A DNA stretch of 64,000 nt from Lysinibacillus piscis (GTDB taxonomy: Bacteria; Bacillota; Bacilli; Bacillales_A; Planococcaceae), in the NCBI RefSeq assembly GCF_026012395.1, contig NZ_BRZA01000001.1, positions 186,001 through 250,000 of the forward strand, read 5' to 3'. The notes beneath the pieces were generated by a model. That model worked only from the letters and a program-made list of their open reading frames with translations. It was not told the origin of the DNA and searched no databases. Within the stretch, counting starts at the first letter, position 1. Every line of letters starts with the position of its first letter. This document shows, one piece after another, positions 9,485 to 18,788 of the stretch. The position numbers and the translations under genes were made by a program.

Positions 9485-10795
9485 TTAAGCACGCGCACGC
9501 GCAATTAAGCGAATTGGCGTTCCTTCAAAATCAAATGTTTCACGAATTCGATTTTCTAAGAAACGTTCATATGAAAAGTGCATTAGTTCTGGCTCATTCA
9601 CAAACACCACAAATGTTGGCGGTTGGATGGCAACTTGTGTCGTGTAGTATAAACGCAAACGTCGACCTTTATCCGCAGGTGCTGGATTACGTGCCACTGC
9701 ATCTTCAATGACTTCATTTAAAATAGAAGATTGAATACGCATCGCATGGTTTTCGCTCACACGTTGGATAATCGGTAAAATTTGATGTACACGTTGCTTT
9801 GTATTAGCAGACACAAAAATAATTGGTGCATAATCTAAAAATAAGAAGTGCTCACGAATTTGCTGTGTAAAGACATTCATCGTTTTATCATTTTTCTCAA
9901 TCGCATCCCATTTGTTGACAACAATGATAACGCCTTTTCCTGCTTCATGTGCATAGCCAGCAATTTTTTTATCCTGCTCTTGAATGCCTTCCTCAGCATT
10001 AAGCACAACTAATACAACGTCAGAGCGTTCAATGGCACGCAATGCACGTAATACAGAATATTTCTCTGTCGTTTCATAGACTTTTCCTTTTTTTCGCATA
10101 CCTGCCGTATCAATAATGACATACTCCTGCTCGTCATATGTATACGGTGTATCAATAGCATCACGTGTTGTCCCAGCCACATCACTCACAATAACACGAT
10201 CTTGTCCTAAAAAGGCATTGACTAATGATGATTTCCCTACATTGGGGCGACCAATTAAAGAAAATTTAATAACGTCCTCACCATAGGCCTCTTCATCATC
10301 TTTCGGGAAATGTTTCGCACATTCATCTAGTACATCCCCTAAGCCTAAACCATGTGATCCTGAAATCGGCCAAGGCTCACCAAAACCTAAAGCATAAAAA
10401 TCATAAATCATCTCTCGCATATCTGGATTATCAATTTTGTTGACAGCTAACACGATTGGTTTTTTCGTTTTGTATAAAATTTTTGCTACTTGCTCATCCG
10501 CAGCTATCACACCTTCACGACCATTTGTCATAAAAATAATGACATCTGCCTCATCAATCGCAATTTCTGCTTGTTGGCGAATTTGCTCTAAAAACGGCTC
10601 ATCCCCAATTTCGATGCCGCCTGTATCAATAATATTAAAATCGTGTGTTAACCATTCTGCCGAACTATAAATACGGTCACGTGTAACACCTGGAATATCT
10701 TCCACAATCGATACACGTTCTCCCACAATACGATTAAATATCGTGGATTTCCCTACGTTCGGACGACCTACGATGGCGATTACTGGTTTTGTCAT
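9485..10795 (-). CDS. der: Ribosome-assembly GTPase Der (EngA)
   Basis: Double-domain GTPase essential for 50S subunit maturation. The 436-residue protein has two tandem G domains, each starting GRPNVGKS (about residues 8 and 181), with DTAG/DTGG G3 motifs and NKID and NKWD G4 motifs. The C-terminal KH-like domain follows. Length and order are normal for the family. The start ATG follows GGAAGG. It is transcribed towards gpsA with a hairpin between them. Confidence 0.98.
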   Translation of the reverse strand: MTKPVIAIVGRPNVGKSTIFNRIVGERVSIVEDIPGVTRDRIYSSAEWLTHDFNIIDTGGIEIGDEPFLEQIRQQAEIAIDEADVIIFMTNGREGVIAADEQVAKILYKTKKPIVLAVNKIDNPDMREMIYDFYALGFGEPWPISGSHGLGLGDVLDECAKHFPKDDEEAYGEDVIKFSLIGRPNVGKSSLVNAFLGQDRVIVSDVAGTTRDAIDTPYTYDEQEYVIIDTAGMRKKGKVYETTEKYSVLRALRAIERSDVVLVVLNAEEGIQEQDKKIAGYAHEAGKGVIIVVNKWDAIEKNDKTMNVFTQQIREHFLFLDYAPIIFVSANTKQRVHQILPIIQRVSENHAMRIQSSILNEVIEDAVARNPAPADKGRRLRLYYTTQVAIQPPTFVVFVNEPELMHFSYERFLENRIRETFDFEGTPIRLIARARA

Positions 10796-10891
10796 CTATA
10801 TTTTCATCCTTCCACTTACTATCTCTCTCGCTATTATACACGAATTTTTTCATTATATCATATAATGTGTTGCCTATAACATCTTTCTCAC

Positions 10892-11431
10892 TTAGGCTTG
10901 ATACCATTTATCGTTAAAAGAGAGTCGCAATGCTTGTCCCATTACTATACCAAATTGGATAAATCCGCTTCCTCTTGCAGTAATAATATTGCCATCTTGG
11001 ACTACTAGGTCATTCATATAATGACTACCTTCAAAAACCCCCAACACCTCACGTTGCTCTTGTGTCAAGCCAACCGTATATTTTTTATCTTTTAGCAAAC
11101 CTGCTTTTGCTAAAAGATAAGGAGAGCTTGAAATACTAGCAATCAACGCTTGTTGCTCGGCTATACGTTGAATCCATGTCAAGACATGTTGCTCATGCTG
11201 TAAAACACCAATATCCATACACCCTGGCAACAATAAACTATCAATTTCTTCATCCTTCAGTTGATGGATTGTCGTATCCGCTAAACAAGTCAGACCTGAT
11301 TCTCCTCGGATAAGTGTATCAGACAAGCCAACCGTCACAATCGGCTTCGCTCCTTGCATTAAAATCGATAAGGCAACAGATAATTCATATTCACTAAACT
11401 GCGGATATAATAGTACGGCTGTTTTCTTCAT
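10892..11431 (-). CDS. DJ-1/PfpI-family protein with a serine in place of the usual cysteine
   Basis: 179 residues with the class I glutamine amidotransferase-like fold of DJ-1/PfpI proteins: N-terminal KKTAVLLYPQFSEYELSVAL, then DSLLLPGCMDIGVL and the nucleophile-elbow region. The family normally has a cysteine at the elbow (as in AxCxG); here the stretch reads ASISSSPYLLAKAG, so the nucleophile position seems to be serine and classical activity is doubtful. The start is the ATG 6 nt after GGAGAGGTG; a GTG three codons earlier overlaps the ribosome site. It sits between ypfD and der, where B. subtilis has other genes, so it is a lineage-specific insertion. Function is unknown. Confidence 0.8.
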   Translation of the reverse strand: MKKTAVLLYPQFSEYELSVALSILMQGAKPIVTVGLSDTLIRGESGLTCLADTTIHQLKDEEIDSLLLPGCMDIGVLQHEQHVLTWIQRIAEQQALIASISSSPYLLAKAGLLKDKKYTVGLTQEQREVLGVFEGSHYMNDLVVQDGNIITARGSGFIQFGIVMGQALRLSFNDKWYQA

Positions 11432-11456
11432 TTTATTCACCTCTCCTTGCCAAAAA

Positions 11457-11485
11457 GGGAGCTGTCGAAAATTTAGACAGCTCCC
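11457..11485 (-). terminator. Terminator after the S1-domain protein gene
   Basis: Perfect 10-bp stem GGGAGCTGTC/GACAGCTCCC followed by TTTTT on the minus strand, 9 nt after the stop of the S1 gene. Confidence 0.9.
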
Positions 11486-11494
11486 ACATCCTGC

Positions 11495-12637
11495 TTATTT
11501 TTTTGTAAAGTTTTTCAATTGATCACCAATCACATCGCCGAATGAGAAGCCTGTGTTTTCTTCTGGCAATTCATAATCCACTACTTCTTCCGCTTGTGGA
11601 TTTTCAAGTAAATCTTTAATGCTTAATGCTAAACGACCTTCTTCGGCATTTATATCAAGCACCTTCACTTGCACTTCTTGCCCTTCTTTTAATGCTTCAT
11701 GTGGCGTATTAATATGTTTATGGGCGATTTGTGAAATATGCACTAGCCCTTCCACACCCGGGAATACTTCCACAAATGCTCCAAATGATGTCAAACGTTT
11801 GACAGTGCCATCTAATACCGTGCCTTTTGCTGCACGCTCTTCGATATTCGACCAAGGACCAGGGATTGTTTCTTTAATGGACAATGAAATACGTTCATTG
11901 TCTAAATCAACAGAAAGCACCTTTACCTTCACGACTTGTCCTTCAGCTAACACCTCGCTGACATCACTAACATGCTCATGTGATACTTGTGAAATATGCA
12001 CAAGACCATCAATACCACCAAGATCTACAAACGCACCAAATGCTGCAAGACGTTGCACTTTTCCTTCCAATACATCGCCAGCATGAATATCATTAATGAC
12101 TTGTTGCTTTTGTGAAATTTTTTCCGCTTCGACTACAGCACGGTGTGATAAAATAACACGATTTTTTTCTTTATCAAGTTCTACAATTTTAAATGTTAAT
12201 GTTTTACCTTTATAATCCTCAAAATCATCTACAAAGTAATCTTCCACAAGTGATGCTGGCACAAAGCCACGCACGCCTAGGTCTACAACAAGACCACCCT
12301 TCACAACATCCTTTACTTCGGCTTCAAAAATTTCACCTGCTGTAAATTGTTGCTCCAGTTTATCCCACGCTTTTAAAGCATCCACTTTGCGTTTTGATAA
12401 TACATAGTTTTCTTCTTCCACTTTTGTAATCATCAATTCTAATTCATCGCCAATCGAGATGATATCAGACGCTTTTTCAATGTGTAAGCTAGATAACTCA
12501 CTGATTGGTACAACACCATCAAATGGTGCACCTGAAATTGATACCGTAACAGCCTTTTCATCCACTTGCTCTGCAACACCTTTGACGATATCACCTTCGT
12601 TAAATGTTTGTTCTGTATAGCTCAGTTCTTCAGACAT
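11495..12637 (-). CDS. ypfD: Ribosomal protein S1-like RNA-binding protein (YpfD)
   Basis: 380 residues made of four S1/OB-fold RNA-binding repeats, beginning near residues 13, 100, 185 and 270. The last two are the best conserved (GAFVDLGGIDGLVHISQVS and GAFVEVFPGVEGLVHISQIA). Gram-positive homologues are associated with ribosomes and are often annotated rpsA although they are shorter than the six-domain E. coli S1. It lies directly downstream of cmk, the arrangement found in both Bacillus and E. coli. A strong AAGGAGGG precedes the ATG and a strong terminator follows. Confidence 0.95.
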   Translation of the reverse strand: MSEELSYTEQTFNEGDIVKGVAEQVDEKAVTVSISGAPFDGVVPISELSSLHIEKASDIISIGDELELMITKVEEENYVLSKRKVDALKAWDKLEQQFTAGEIFEAEVKDVVKGGLVVDLGVRGFVPASLVEDYFVDDFEDYKGKTLTFKIVELDKEKNRVILSHRAVVEAEKISQKQQVINDIHAGDVLEGKVQRLAAFGAFVDLGGIDGLVHISQVSHEHVSDVSEVLAEGQVVKVKVLSVDLDNERISLSIKETIPGPWSNIEERAAKGTVLDGTVKRLTSFGAFVEVFPGVEGLVHISQIAHKHINTPHEALKEGQEVQVKVLDINAEEGRLALSIKDLLENPQAEEVVDYELPEENTGFSFGDVIGDQLKNFTKK

Positions 12638-12739
12638 ATGTAACCCTCCTTCGCATCTTCCCTTACTATTTTAGTCGATATTGAAGCCAAAGACAAAAAA
12701 TAATCCTTAAAATTCAAAAAAATGTCTAAGCTCACGTTT

Positions 12740-13417
12740 TTACAGCATTTTTTCCTGTGCTAACCTTAAAATTGCTTGTGCCGCCTCATCAATTGATAAT
12801 GTCGTTGTGTCTAAAAAGATAGCGTCCTCTGCTTGAATTAACGGTGAGGCCTCTCGTTCACTATCCATTTTATCACGCAAGGCAATTTCTTCTTGTAGCT
12901 TGTCTATCGATGAAACAATCCCTCTTTTTTGATTGTCTAAAAAGCGACGTCTTGCTCGCTCTTCCACTGTAGCTGACATAAACACTTTCAATTCAGCATC
13001 TGTTAATACGTGTGTAGCAATGTCACGACCATCCATTACAACACCGCCATTTGCCGCTAGTTTTTGCTGCTGTGCTACCAATTGTTCTCGCACCTTAGCA
13101 TGTGCAGCCACCTGTGATACAGATGCTGTTACCTCATTCGAACGAATGGCATCTGATACATTCTCACCATCTAAAAAGACAAGCTGCCCCTGTGCAGAAG
13201 GCTTTAAATCAATCGTACTTACAGCTAGCATGTTAGCAAGTTTTGTCTCATCATCTAAATATATGTCCTGCTGCATCGCTTTATACGTCACTGCACGATA
13301 CATTGCTCCTGTATCGATATATGTAAAGCCAAGTGCCTCTGCTACAATTTTCGCAATAGTACTTTTACCAGCACCCGCAGGCCCATCAATAGCAATTTGA
13401 ATATTTTTTTTCATCAT
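12740..13417 (-). CDS. cmk: Cytidylate kinase
   Basis: Phosphorylates CMP and dCMP with ATP in pyrimidine salvage. The 225-residue protein has the P-loop DGPAGAGKSTIAK (about residues 11-23), YIDTGAMYRAVT for CMP binding and DGRDIATHV. Size is typical of the long bacterial form. It lies 102 bp upstream of ypfD on the same strand, the conserved cmk-rpsA pair. No clear ribosome site is visible at the double ATG start, so the true start may be the second ATG. Confidence 0.96.
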   Translation of the reverse strand: MMKKNIQIAIDGPAGAGKSTIAKIVAEALGFTYIDTGAMYRAVTYKAMQQDIYLDDETKLANMLAVSTIDLKPSAQGQLVFLDGENVSDAIRSNEVTASVSQVAAHAKVREQLVAQQQKLAANGGVVMDGRDIATHVLTDAELKVFMSATVEERARRRFLDNQKRGIVSSIDKLQEEIALRDKMDSEREASPLIQAEDAIFLDTTTLSIDEAAQAILRLAQEKML

Positions 13418-13566
13418 TCATCGGCGAAAAAATCGTAACAAAATTATCGCCTTCTCTCCCTTCCATTCACAAGGCATACACTGTTACACTTTTATAAGAA
13501 TAACGGCTATATATCCTCTTTAATCCCGTTCTATTGTAGCACAAAAACGAACAGATGCGCTAAATC

Positions 13567-13604
13567 AAAACAGCCCTTTACGTATTATGTAAGGGCTGTT
13601 TTAT
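13567..13604 (-). terminator. Terminator after the PilZ gene, near-symmetric
   Basis: AAAACAGCCCTTACA with TGTAAGGGCTGTTTT-type complement (one mismatch), T-rich on both flanks, lies 36 nt after the ypfA stop. It could terminate in both directions. Confidence 0.8.
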
Positions 13605-13639
13605 AAAAGCAGTATACACATAAAAGAATTTGTATCGTC

Positions 13640-14293
13640 TTAAGATAAATCTGTTTCTTTTCGACGATTCATTAATTGTCGTTCAAAACAAAAACGGACA
13701 ATGTATTGCTGATCGATATCATCTGTACTTGTCAATTGAATCGTGGCAATTTTTTTATGATCCTTTTCAAAAACACGAGCAATTCTCGCATCCGTTACTA
13801 CATATTTTACATCGCCATTTGCAAATGGTAAAACAATCGTGAGTTTCACCTCATCATTGTCCTTAAAATCTACAGCACCTCTTAAAGTCAAGGCCAAGCC
13901 ACCAGCACTAATATCCTGTGCGACCAGCTGATATTTAGCCTCTTTAAATTGAACAGCAACATCAACAGGTGTTTCTACTCGTACATATTCCCTACGTTGA
14001 ATTTTGATAAATTCCTCAGGCTTTGGACAATGCAGCATAATCATTGGAATATTACTTGCCATACGACCGATTACTTCTGTATTAAAGACATATGAATGAC
14101 TTTCCTCTGCAAGAAAGGTAGCTCTAAACTCCGCACCATCCATTAGAAAAGCCGTTTTTTTAGTCATCATATTGACAGGATAATCAATATAAATAATGTT
14201 GTCTTTTTGTTCAACTACTTTACAAGAAAATTTTTCAATTCTATCTGTATAAGTAGGTTCTAATTGTAATTGTGTGCCAATTTTTATATCCAT
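13640..14293 (-). CDS. ypfA: Flagellar brake protein of the YcgR/YpfA (PilZ) family
   Basis: 217 residues: an N-terminal YcgR domain and a C-terminal PilZ domain. The c-di-GMP-binding motif is visible as RREYVRVE (about residue 98) followed by DISAGGLAL. In B. subtilis the homologue (DgrA/MotI) binds c-di-GMP and inhibits motility by contacting the flagellar motor, so the same role is inferred. The start ATG is 8 nt after GAGGGG, with two other in-frame codons overlapping that site. It is positioned between cmk and ypeB as in B. subtilis. Confidence 0.92.
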   Translation of the reverse strand: MDIKIGTQLQLEPTYTDRIEKFSCKVVEQKDNIIYIDYPVNMMTKKTAFLMDGAEFRATFLAEESHSYVFNTEVIGRMASNIPMIMLHCPKPEEFIKIQRREYVRVETPVDVAVQFKEAKYQLVAQDISAGGLALTLRGAVDFKDNDEVKLTIVLPFANGDVKYVVTDARIARVFEKDHKKIATIQLTSTDDIDQQYIVRFCFERQLMNRRKETDLS

Positions 14294-14377
14294 GAGCATC
14301 CCCTCAAACAAAATATATGTTTATTATCGCATGAGATCCCCATTTTGGCTATACGAATTCATCATCGTTCTTACAAG

Positions 14378-15661
14378 CTACGTTAAATATTCCACTTTTA
14401 AAACATTGTGGTGTTCTGCATCAATTACAACACGGAATGTCTCTGGTCGATCACCATCTCGAAACGCAATGACTTCATAGCAAAGACGCTGCTCAAACTG
14501 TCCATTGTCTGTATAAATTTCTTTCACTTCTTCTACACGTACATCTTGATCAAAAAATGTTGGCCAATCAATTGGCTTCGCTACTTGTGGCTTAATCGTT
14601 TCTTCTTGAACATATTCCATAGCATTGACACCGAGTAACTCACCTGTATCTTTTGCAAGCTTAAGTTGCACACCATCTGCGTAAATCAACGCATTGTCCT
14701 TTGGATGCTTACGTGCGAAGGTCACGTGCCATGCTTGATGATTTTCCCGTGATTCCACAAAAGCAACATCCTTCATATCTAATTTCTTTAAATGCTCCTG
14801 TGCCATTGCTAAAATCTCGTCTTGCGATAGTTTTGCCTCATCAACAGGGCGTTCCACTAAGTATGATAAAATATGTCCACCCTTTTCTGTTATATCTACA
14901 TATCCTAAACGAATCCCTTGATGGAATTGAATATGATAAAAAGGATAAGGTGCGGTATCACTGCTTTTTGCCACCGTAAATGTTGCATCTTGAATGACTG
15001 GGAATAAGGTTTTTACTCTTTCTAATGCTTCTTTTTCCGTGATGACAGCATCTTGTAATGCTTTTAGTTCAATTTTTTTCTGCCAATCCGATTCACTTAA
15101 AGTCAGTGGAAAATCTTTCTCTCCATAGCCTTTTAATGTTTTTTGTACATTCGTAAATGTTGTGTTGGATTTCGTATCATCAGCCTGCTGTAACCAAACA
15201 TCCATATTACCATTATGCTTATAAAAATCTACCGTTGCTGCTGTCCATTCATCTGATAAGGATTGCAAATTATTCGAGACTTGTGGCATTTTTTCGCGCC
15301 ATGCTTGATAATCTCCAGACTTTGCTGTATTTTTCGCCTCATCACCAAGTCGTCCTAAATAGTTCAGCCACTCACTCGACATCTCTTGTCCAATCGGAAT
15401 GTTGGAAAGAGAAGAACGTACCTCAGAACTTAAACGCCATACCGAATCTAATTCATTATGAATTGCCTGCTCATCACGAAATAATAATGATTTGGATACA
15501 GATTGTTGCAAGTGTGACAGTTTTTCTGACGCATCTGTTAATTTATCCGTATATTGCGCAAGTACAGCACGCTGTAAATTTTGATTATCTTTGTGTACAT
15601 TAATACCATACGCTCCCAAGCCAATTACACCTAATGTTAATATAACTAATAATGTTCTCAC
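14378..15661 (-). CDS. ypeB: Germination protein YpeB
   Basis: Partner of the cortex lytic enzyme SleB; the two stabilise each other in the dormant spore, and YpeB is degraded on germination. 427 residues with an N-terminal membrane anchor (LLVILTLGVIGLGAYGI), a helical central domain and C-terminal PepSY/YPEB repeats (about residues 205-425). The start is GTG behind GGAGG. It lies 14 nt after sleB on the same strand, so the two form the usual bicistronic operon under a sigma-G-like promoter. It is slightly shorter than the B. subtilis protein. Confidence 0.95.
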   Translation of the reverse strand: MRTLLVILTLGVIGLGAYGINVHKDNQNLQRAVLAQYTDKLTDASEKLSHLQQSVSKSLLFRDEQAIHNELDSVWRLSSEVRSSLSNIPIGQEMSSEWLNYLGRLGDEAKNTAKSGDYQAWREKMPQVSNNLQSLSDEWTAATVDFYKHNGNMDVWLQQADDTKSNTTFTNVQKTLKGYGEKDFPLTLSESDWQKKIELKALQDAVITEKEALERVKTLFPVIQDATFTVAKSSDTAPYPFYHIQFHQGIRLGYVDITEKGGHILSYLVERPVDEAKLSQDEILAMAQEHLKKLDMKDVAFVESRENHQAWHVTFARKHPKDNALIYADGVQLKLAKDTGELLGVNAMEYVQEETIKPQVAKPIDWPTFFDQDVRVEEVKEIYTDNGQFEQRLCYEVIAFRDGDRPETFRVVIDAEHHNVLKVEYLT

Positions 15662-15675
15662 ACGATTCCTCCTTC

Positions 15676-16500
15676 CTATGAACAGAAAATATGCTCACCA
15701 ATTTGTTTAATTTGTGGTCGTGACCAAATCCATTTACTTGTCGCTGTTTTTGGATTGAAATAATATAATGCATTTTCCGATGGATCCCAACCATTCATCG
15801 CATCGATAACGGCTTCCTTTGCACGCTGATTTGGTTCAAGCCAAATTTGACCATCTGCTACAGCTGTAAACGCCAATGGTTGAAAAATAATACCTGAAAT
15901 CGTATTTGGAAAATCAGGGCTTTCTAAACGATTGAGAATAACGGCTGCTACAGCTACTTGTCCTTCGTATGGCTCACCCCTTGACTCACCATAGACGGCA
16001 TTCGCAATAAGCTGTAAATCCCGCTCGCTATATTTAGGTGGTAATTGTGTTTTTGTACCATTTTGATTACTGCTACCACTATCTTTCTTCGCTTGCTTGT
16101 TATTCGATGCTGTATTTTTTTTCACCTGTTGCTCCAAAGGAACACCACCAAAATACGTAAATTGATGACCTGCCTTCAATTGAGCCTTTACCCATGCTTC
16201 ATCATAATCCGAATAGCCTGCTAATGCTTTTTTTGTCTTTGCTCCTGCGACACCATCAATAGGTAATCCATATTTCTCTTGAAAATTACGGACAGCCCAG
16301 TAGGTGTTATAGCCAAATTGCCCATCAATTTTACTTTTATAAAAGCCTAAATATTGGAGCCTTGCTTGCAATTCAATCACATCATCTCCATAAGCTCCTC
16401 GTGTAATTTGCTGTTCACTAAATGCTGCAACATCATTTTGTGGTAATATGCACAAAGTAAGCGCCATCAACAAAACAAGATTTTTACTAAATAAGCGCAC
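15676..16500 (-). CDS. sleB: Spore cortex-lytic enzyme SleB
   Basis: Lytic transglycosylase that cuts muramic-delta-lactam-containing cortex peptidoglycan at germination. About 274 residues: signal peptide ending near DVAAF, a PG_binding_1 domain (GDDVIELQARLQYLGFY to TKKAL), a Ser/Lys/Asn-rich linker, and the C-terminal hydrolase_2 domain with the catalytic region ANAVYGESRGEPYEGQVAVA. Three start codons overlap; the GTG at 16500 has AAGGAG 8 nt upstream, whereas the ATG at 16506 and GTG at 16509 lie within 2 nt of it. It is followed by ypeB. Confidence 0.95.
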   Translation of the reverse strand: MRLFSKNLVLLMALTLCILPQNDVAAFSEQQITRGAYGDDVIELQARLQYLGFYKSKIDGQFGYNTYWAVRNFQEKYGLPIDGVAGAKTKKALAGYSDYDEAWVKAQLKAGHQFTYFGGVPLEQQVKKNTASNNKQAKKDSGSSNQNGTKTQLPPKYSERDLQLIANAVYGESRGEPYEGQVAVAAVILNRLESPDFPNTISGIIFQPLAFTAVADGQIWLEPNQRAKEAVIDAMNGWDPSENALYYFNPKTATSKWIWSRPQIKQIGEHIFCS

Positions 16501-16519
16501 TTTCATCACTCCTTTTTCA

Positions 16520-16549
16520 TAGCTTGAAACAATTGTTTAAATTTATACA
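16520..16549 (-). promoter_or_regulatory. Sigma-G-like promoter of sleB-ypeB
   Basis: Minus-strand TGTATA (16549-16544) and CAAGCTA (16526-16520) with 17 nt between. Sigma-G promoters have TGMATA-N17/18-CATNNTA; there is one mismatch in each box. sleB is forespore-expressed from sigma-G in B. subtilis. Confidence 0.5.
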
Positions 16550-16586
16550 TAAAAAAGCATAGAAATCTTTGACGATTTCTACGCTT
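16549..16586 (-). terminator. Terminator after prsW
   Basis: A 13-bp stem, AAGCGTAGAAATC with GATTTCTATGCTT on the minus strand, is followed by TTTT. It touches the prsW stop codon and ends beside the sleB promoter. The T-run on the other side suggests it can also work on plus. Confidence 0.8.
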
Positions 16587-17259
16587 ATAATTTTTTTTGC
16601 ATATGCAAATGTTGTACGAGATGGTGATGTGCTAATTTTACTTTTCTCAAGCCAAACCACCATAAGAACAGCATGAATGGCACCATTAAATAAATCCAAT
16701 AACCTTTAAATGACAAGATAGCATTGTACAGCATATGTAAAACAATGGGTGCAAATAATGCCAAAGCAATCATTTCCTTTGTCCTTGCTTTTTGAGAAAA
16801 TTTCGCTCGCCCATAATAATAGCCCATCACAACCCCAAACAAAGCATGACTTGAGACAGGTAATAATGCGCGCATAAAGGCTGTATCTAAGCCAAAGGAT
16901 AATAAATATAAAATATTTTCAACTGTCGCAAATCCCAATGATACACTTGCCCCATACAATATACCATCATATGGATCATCAAATTCAATGTGATTATAAA
17001 TAGCAATCAGCAAAACAAACCATTTAAAAAATTCTTCCACAACACTTGTAAATACAACATCTTGGAAATAAACCGAATAAAAAATACCTTCTTCTTTTAA
17101 AACATATTGTAAAAATAAAATTGGGAAAGTTAAAAGTGCACCATATAAAAATGTTTGAAATAACGTTTTTCTTGGCTCTGTTGCCATCTGATTGCGCAAA
17201 TAAAAATAGCTAAACAGCGCTAAACCAGGAGCAATAGCAGCAGACAATAAAATAATCAT
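16585..17259 (-). CDS. prsW: PrsW intramembrane metalloprotease
   Basis: Multi-pass membrane protease that performs site-1 cleavage of the anti-sigma factor RsiW in B. subtilis, releasing sigma-W under envelope stress. 224 residues with about seven to eight hydrophobic segments and the CAAX-protease-like motifs EEFFKW, TVEN and SSHALFG. The start is the ATG after AAAGGAG; six upstream codons overlap it. It lies next to sleB as in B. subtilis. A sigma-W-type promoter appears elsewhere in the window before the flotillin operon, consistent with a functioning sigma-W system. Confidence 0.93.
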   Translation of the reverse strand: MIILLSAAIAPGLALFSYFYLRNQMATEPRKTLFQTFLYGALLTFPILFLQYVLKEEGIFYSVYFQDVVFTSVVEEFFKWFVLLIAIYNHIEFDDPYDGILYGASVSLGFATVENILYLLSFGLDTAFMRALLPVSSHALFGVVMGYYYGRAKFSQKARTKEMIALALFAPIVLHMLYNAILSFKGYWIYLMVPFMLFLWWFGLRKVKLAHHHLVQHLHMQKKL

Positions 17260-17434
17260 GATGCCCGCTCCTTTCAATCATTGATTTACTCAAACAAAAC
17301 CGATTTTGCTAAGTATTTTGGTCAACATGATATGTAGGTTTCCTTCAATTTAAAAAACAGCCACTATAGAAAAAGAAACTGTTATTATTATACCATGCAA
17401 TAAGCAAAAACTTTTCAAAGGGGCTATTATTTTT

Positions 17435-18403
17435 ATGAAAAAAAGAATTTTACTCATTCATACAGGTGGTACAATCTCAATGGCAATGAGTGCGGAAGGC
17501 GCTGTCATGCCAAATAAAGAAAACCCATTAATGAAAGAAAGCAATAAGCTCGACACATTGGCAACGATTATTGAGATGGAAGCCTTCAATTTACCTTCTC
17601 CTCATATTACGCCAAAAGAAATGCTACAATTACGCAACATCATTATGGAAAAAGTAGCAGTAGAGCAAGTGGATGGCGTTGTCATTACACATGGCACAGA
17701 TACATTAGAAGAAACCGCTTATTTTTTAGAGCTAACAACGAATCTAGCTATTCCAATCGTTTTAACAGGTGCAATGCGTTCCTCTAATGAGCTTGGTGCA
17801 GATGGTATTTACAATTTAATGGAGGCTGTACGTGTAGCTGTTGATGATGAGGCTCGTGATAAAGGCGTGCTTGTCGTGATGAATGATGAAGTCCATCTCG
17901 CTATTAACACAACAAAAACGAGTACAAGCTCTGTTAATACATTCCAATCACCACAATATGGGCCACTTGGCTTGATTACCAAATCACGCATTCTATTCCA
18001 TCATGCCCCTATCCGTCGTCAATATGTAGACGTGCATCATCTAACAAAACGTGTGGCAATGCTTAAAGTATATGCAGGTATGGAAGTAGATTTACTCGAT
18101 GTTGTCCTTGCTTGTCAATATGATGGTGTTGTGCTGGAAGGTCTTGGACAGGGGAATGTGCCACCCGCTGTTGTGAAGGGAATTGAAAGCCTTATCGAGC
18201 GTGGTATTCCAGTCGTTCTTGTTTCTCGTTGCTTTAACGGTATTGCAGAGGGTGTATATGGGTATGTTGGTGGTGGTAAAATGCTCGAAGATTTAGGTGC
18301 TATTTTTGCTACAGGCATTAATGGTCAAAAGGCACGTTTAAAATTATTAATTGGTTTAAATAAAGCTGGCACACCTCTTGATTTAAAGGAATTTTTCTTA
18401 TAA
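17435..18403 (+). CDS. ansA: Type I L-asparaginase
   Basis: Hydrolyses asparagine to aspartate and ammonia in the cytoplasm. 322 residues, no signal peptide. The first catalytic threonine is in HTGGTIS (Thr13) and the second in THGTDT (residues 85-90); TGAMRSSNELGADG is also typical. It is the only plus-strand gene in a long minus-strand region, with its own terminator and a divergent start from prsW. A GGGG-type ribosome site is 10 or so nt upstream of the ATG. Confidence 0.95.
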   Translation: MKKRILLIHTGGTISMAMSAEGAVMPNKENPLMKESNKLDTLATIIEMEAFNLPSPHITPKEMLQLRNIIMEKVAVEQVDGVVITHGTDTLEETAYFLELTTNLAIPIVLTGAMRSSNELGADGIYNLMEAVRVAVDDEARDKGVLVVMNDEVHLAINTTKTSTSSVNTFQSPQYGPLGLITKSRILFHHAPIRRQYVDVHHLTKRVAMLKVYAGMEVDLLDVVLACQYDGVVLEGLGQGNVPPAVVKGIESLIERGIPVVLVSRCFNGIAEGVYGYVGGGKMLEDLGAIFATGINGQKARLKLLIGLNKAGTPLDLKEFFL

Positions 18404-18458
18404 CCAACAGCTAAAAGTCGCCTCTCTCTTTCAACATTGCAAAATAAAACAATCACTG

Positions 18459-18503
18459 AAAAAGTCGATTTACACCAATTTTGCTGGTATAAATCGACTT
18501 TTT
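18459..18503 (+). terminator. Strong terminator after ansA
   Basis: AAAAAGTCGATTTA pairs with TAAATCGACTTTTT, with an additional CACCA/TGGT pairing, followed by TTTCTTT. The A-tract on the other arm makes it potentially bidirectional. Confidence 0.9.
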
Positions 18504-18788
18504 CTTTATTAGAAATAGATAAATAATAAACATTTATATTATTTTACGGATTTTTTTAGTGCTACACCTATATATTGTGGATAGCATAGTGGAACCCATT
18601 TTCAATGCCTTATTAGAGACACCATATGCTGGAGACGTACTCTTTATCATTCCAAAATGTTATTGTTCGCTATCAATTCCAGCTTCACATCAAATCACAG
18701 GGATGAAAAACCAAGGTGTATATAGATAATTGGCAAAGTTTCATATAGAAACTGCTGAAAGACCGTATACTTAGAGCACATGTACAAG
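18504..18788. other. Intergenic region between ansA terminator and ppdK
   Basis: 285 bp with no confident gene. A plus-strand open stretch of about 50 codons (about 18575-18730, reading ...VEPIFNALLETPYAG...) ends in TAA. It has no ribosome site and no recognised family and may be a decayed fragment. No terminator hairpin was found for ppdK. Confidence 0.4.

Noticed and set aside
11619-12086. 155-codon plus-strand frame opposite the S1 gene
   Set aside because: Antisense shadow of the repeated S1 domains; no ribosome site, Ser/Thr/Cys-rich composition.
12933-13400. 155-codon plus-strand frame opposite cmk
   Set aside because: Antisense shadow of a well-identified gene with no start signal.
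15157-15603. 148-codon plus-strand frame opposite ypeB
   Set aside because: Shadow frame; His/Tyr-rich composition and no ribosome site.
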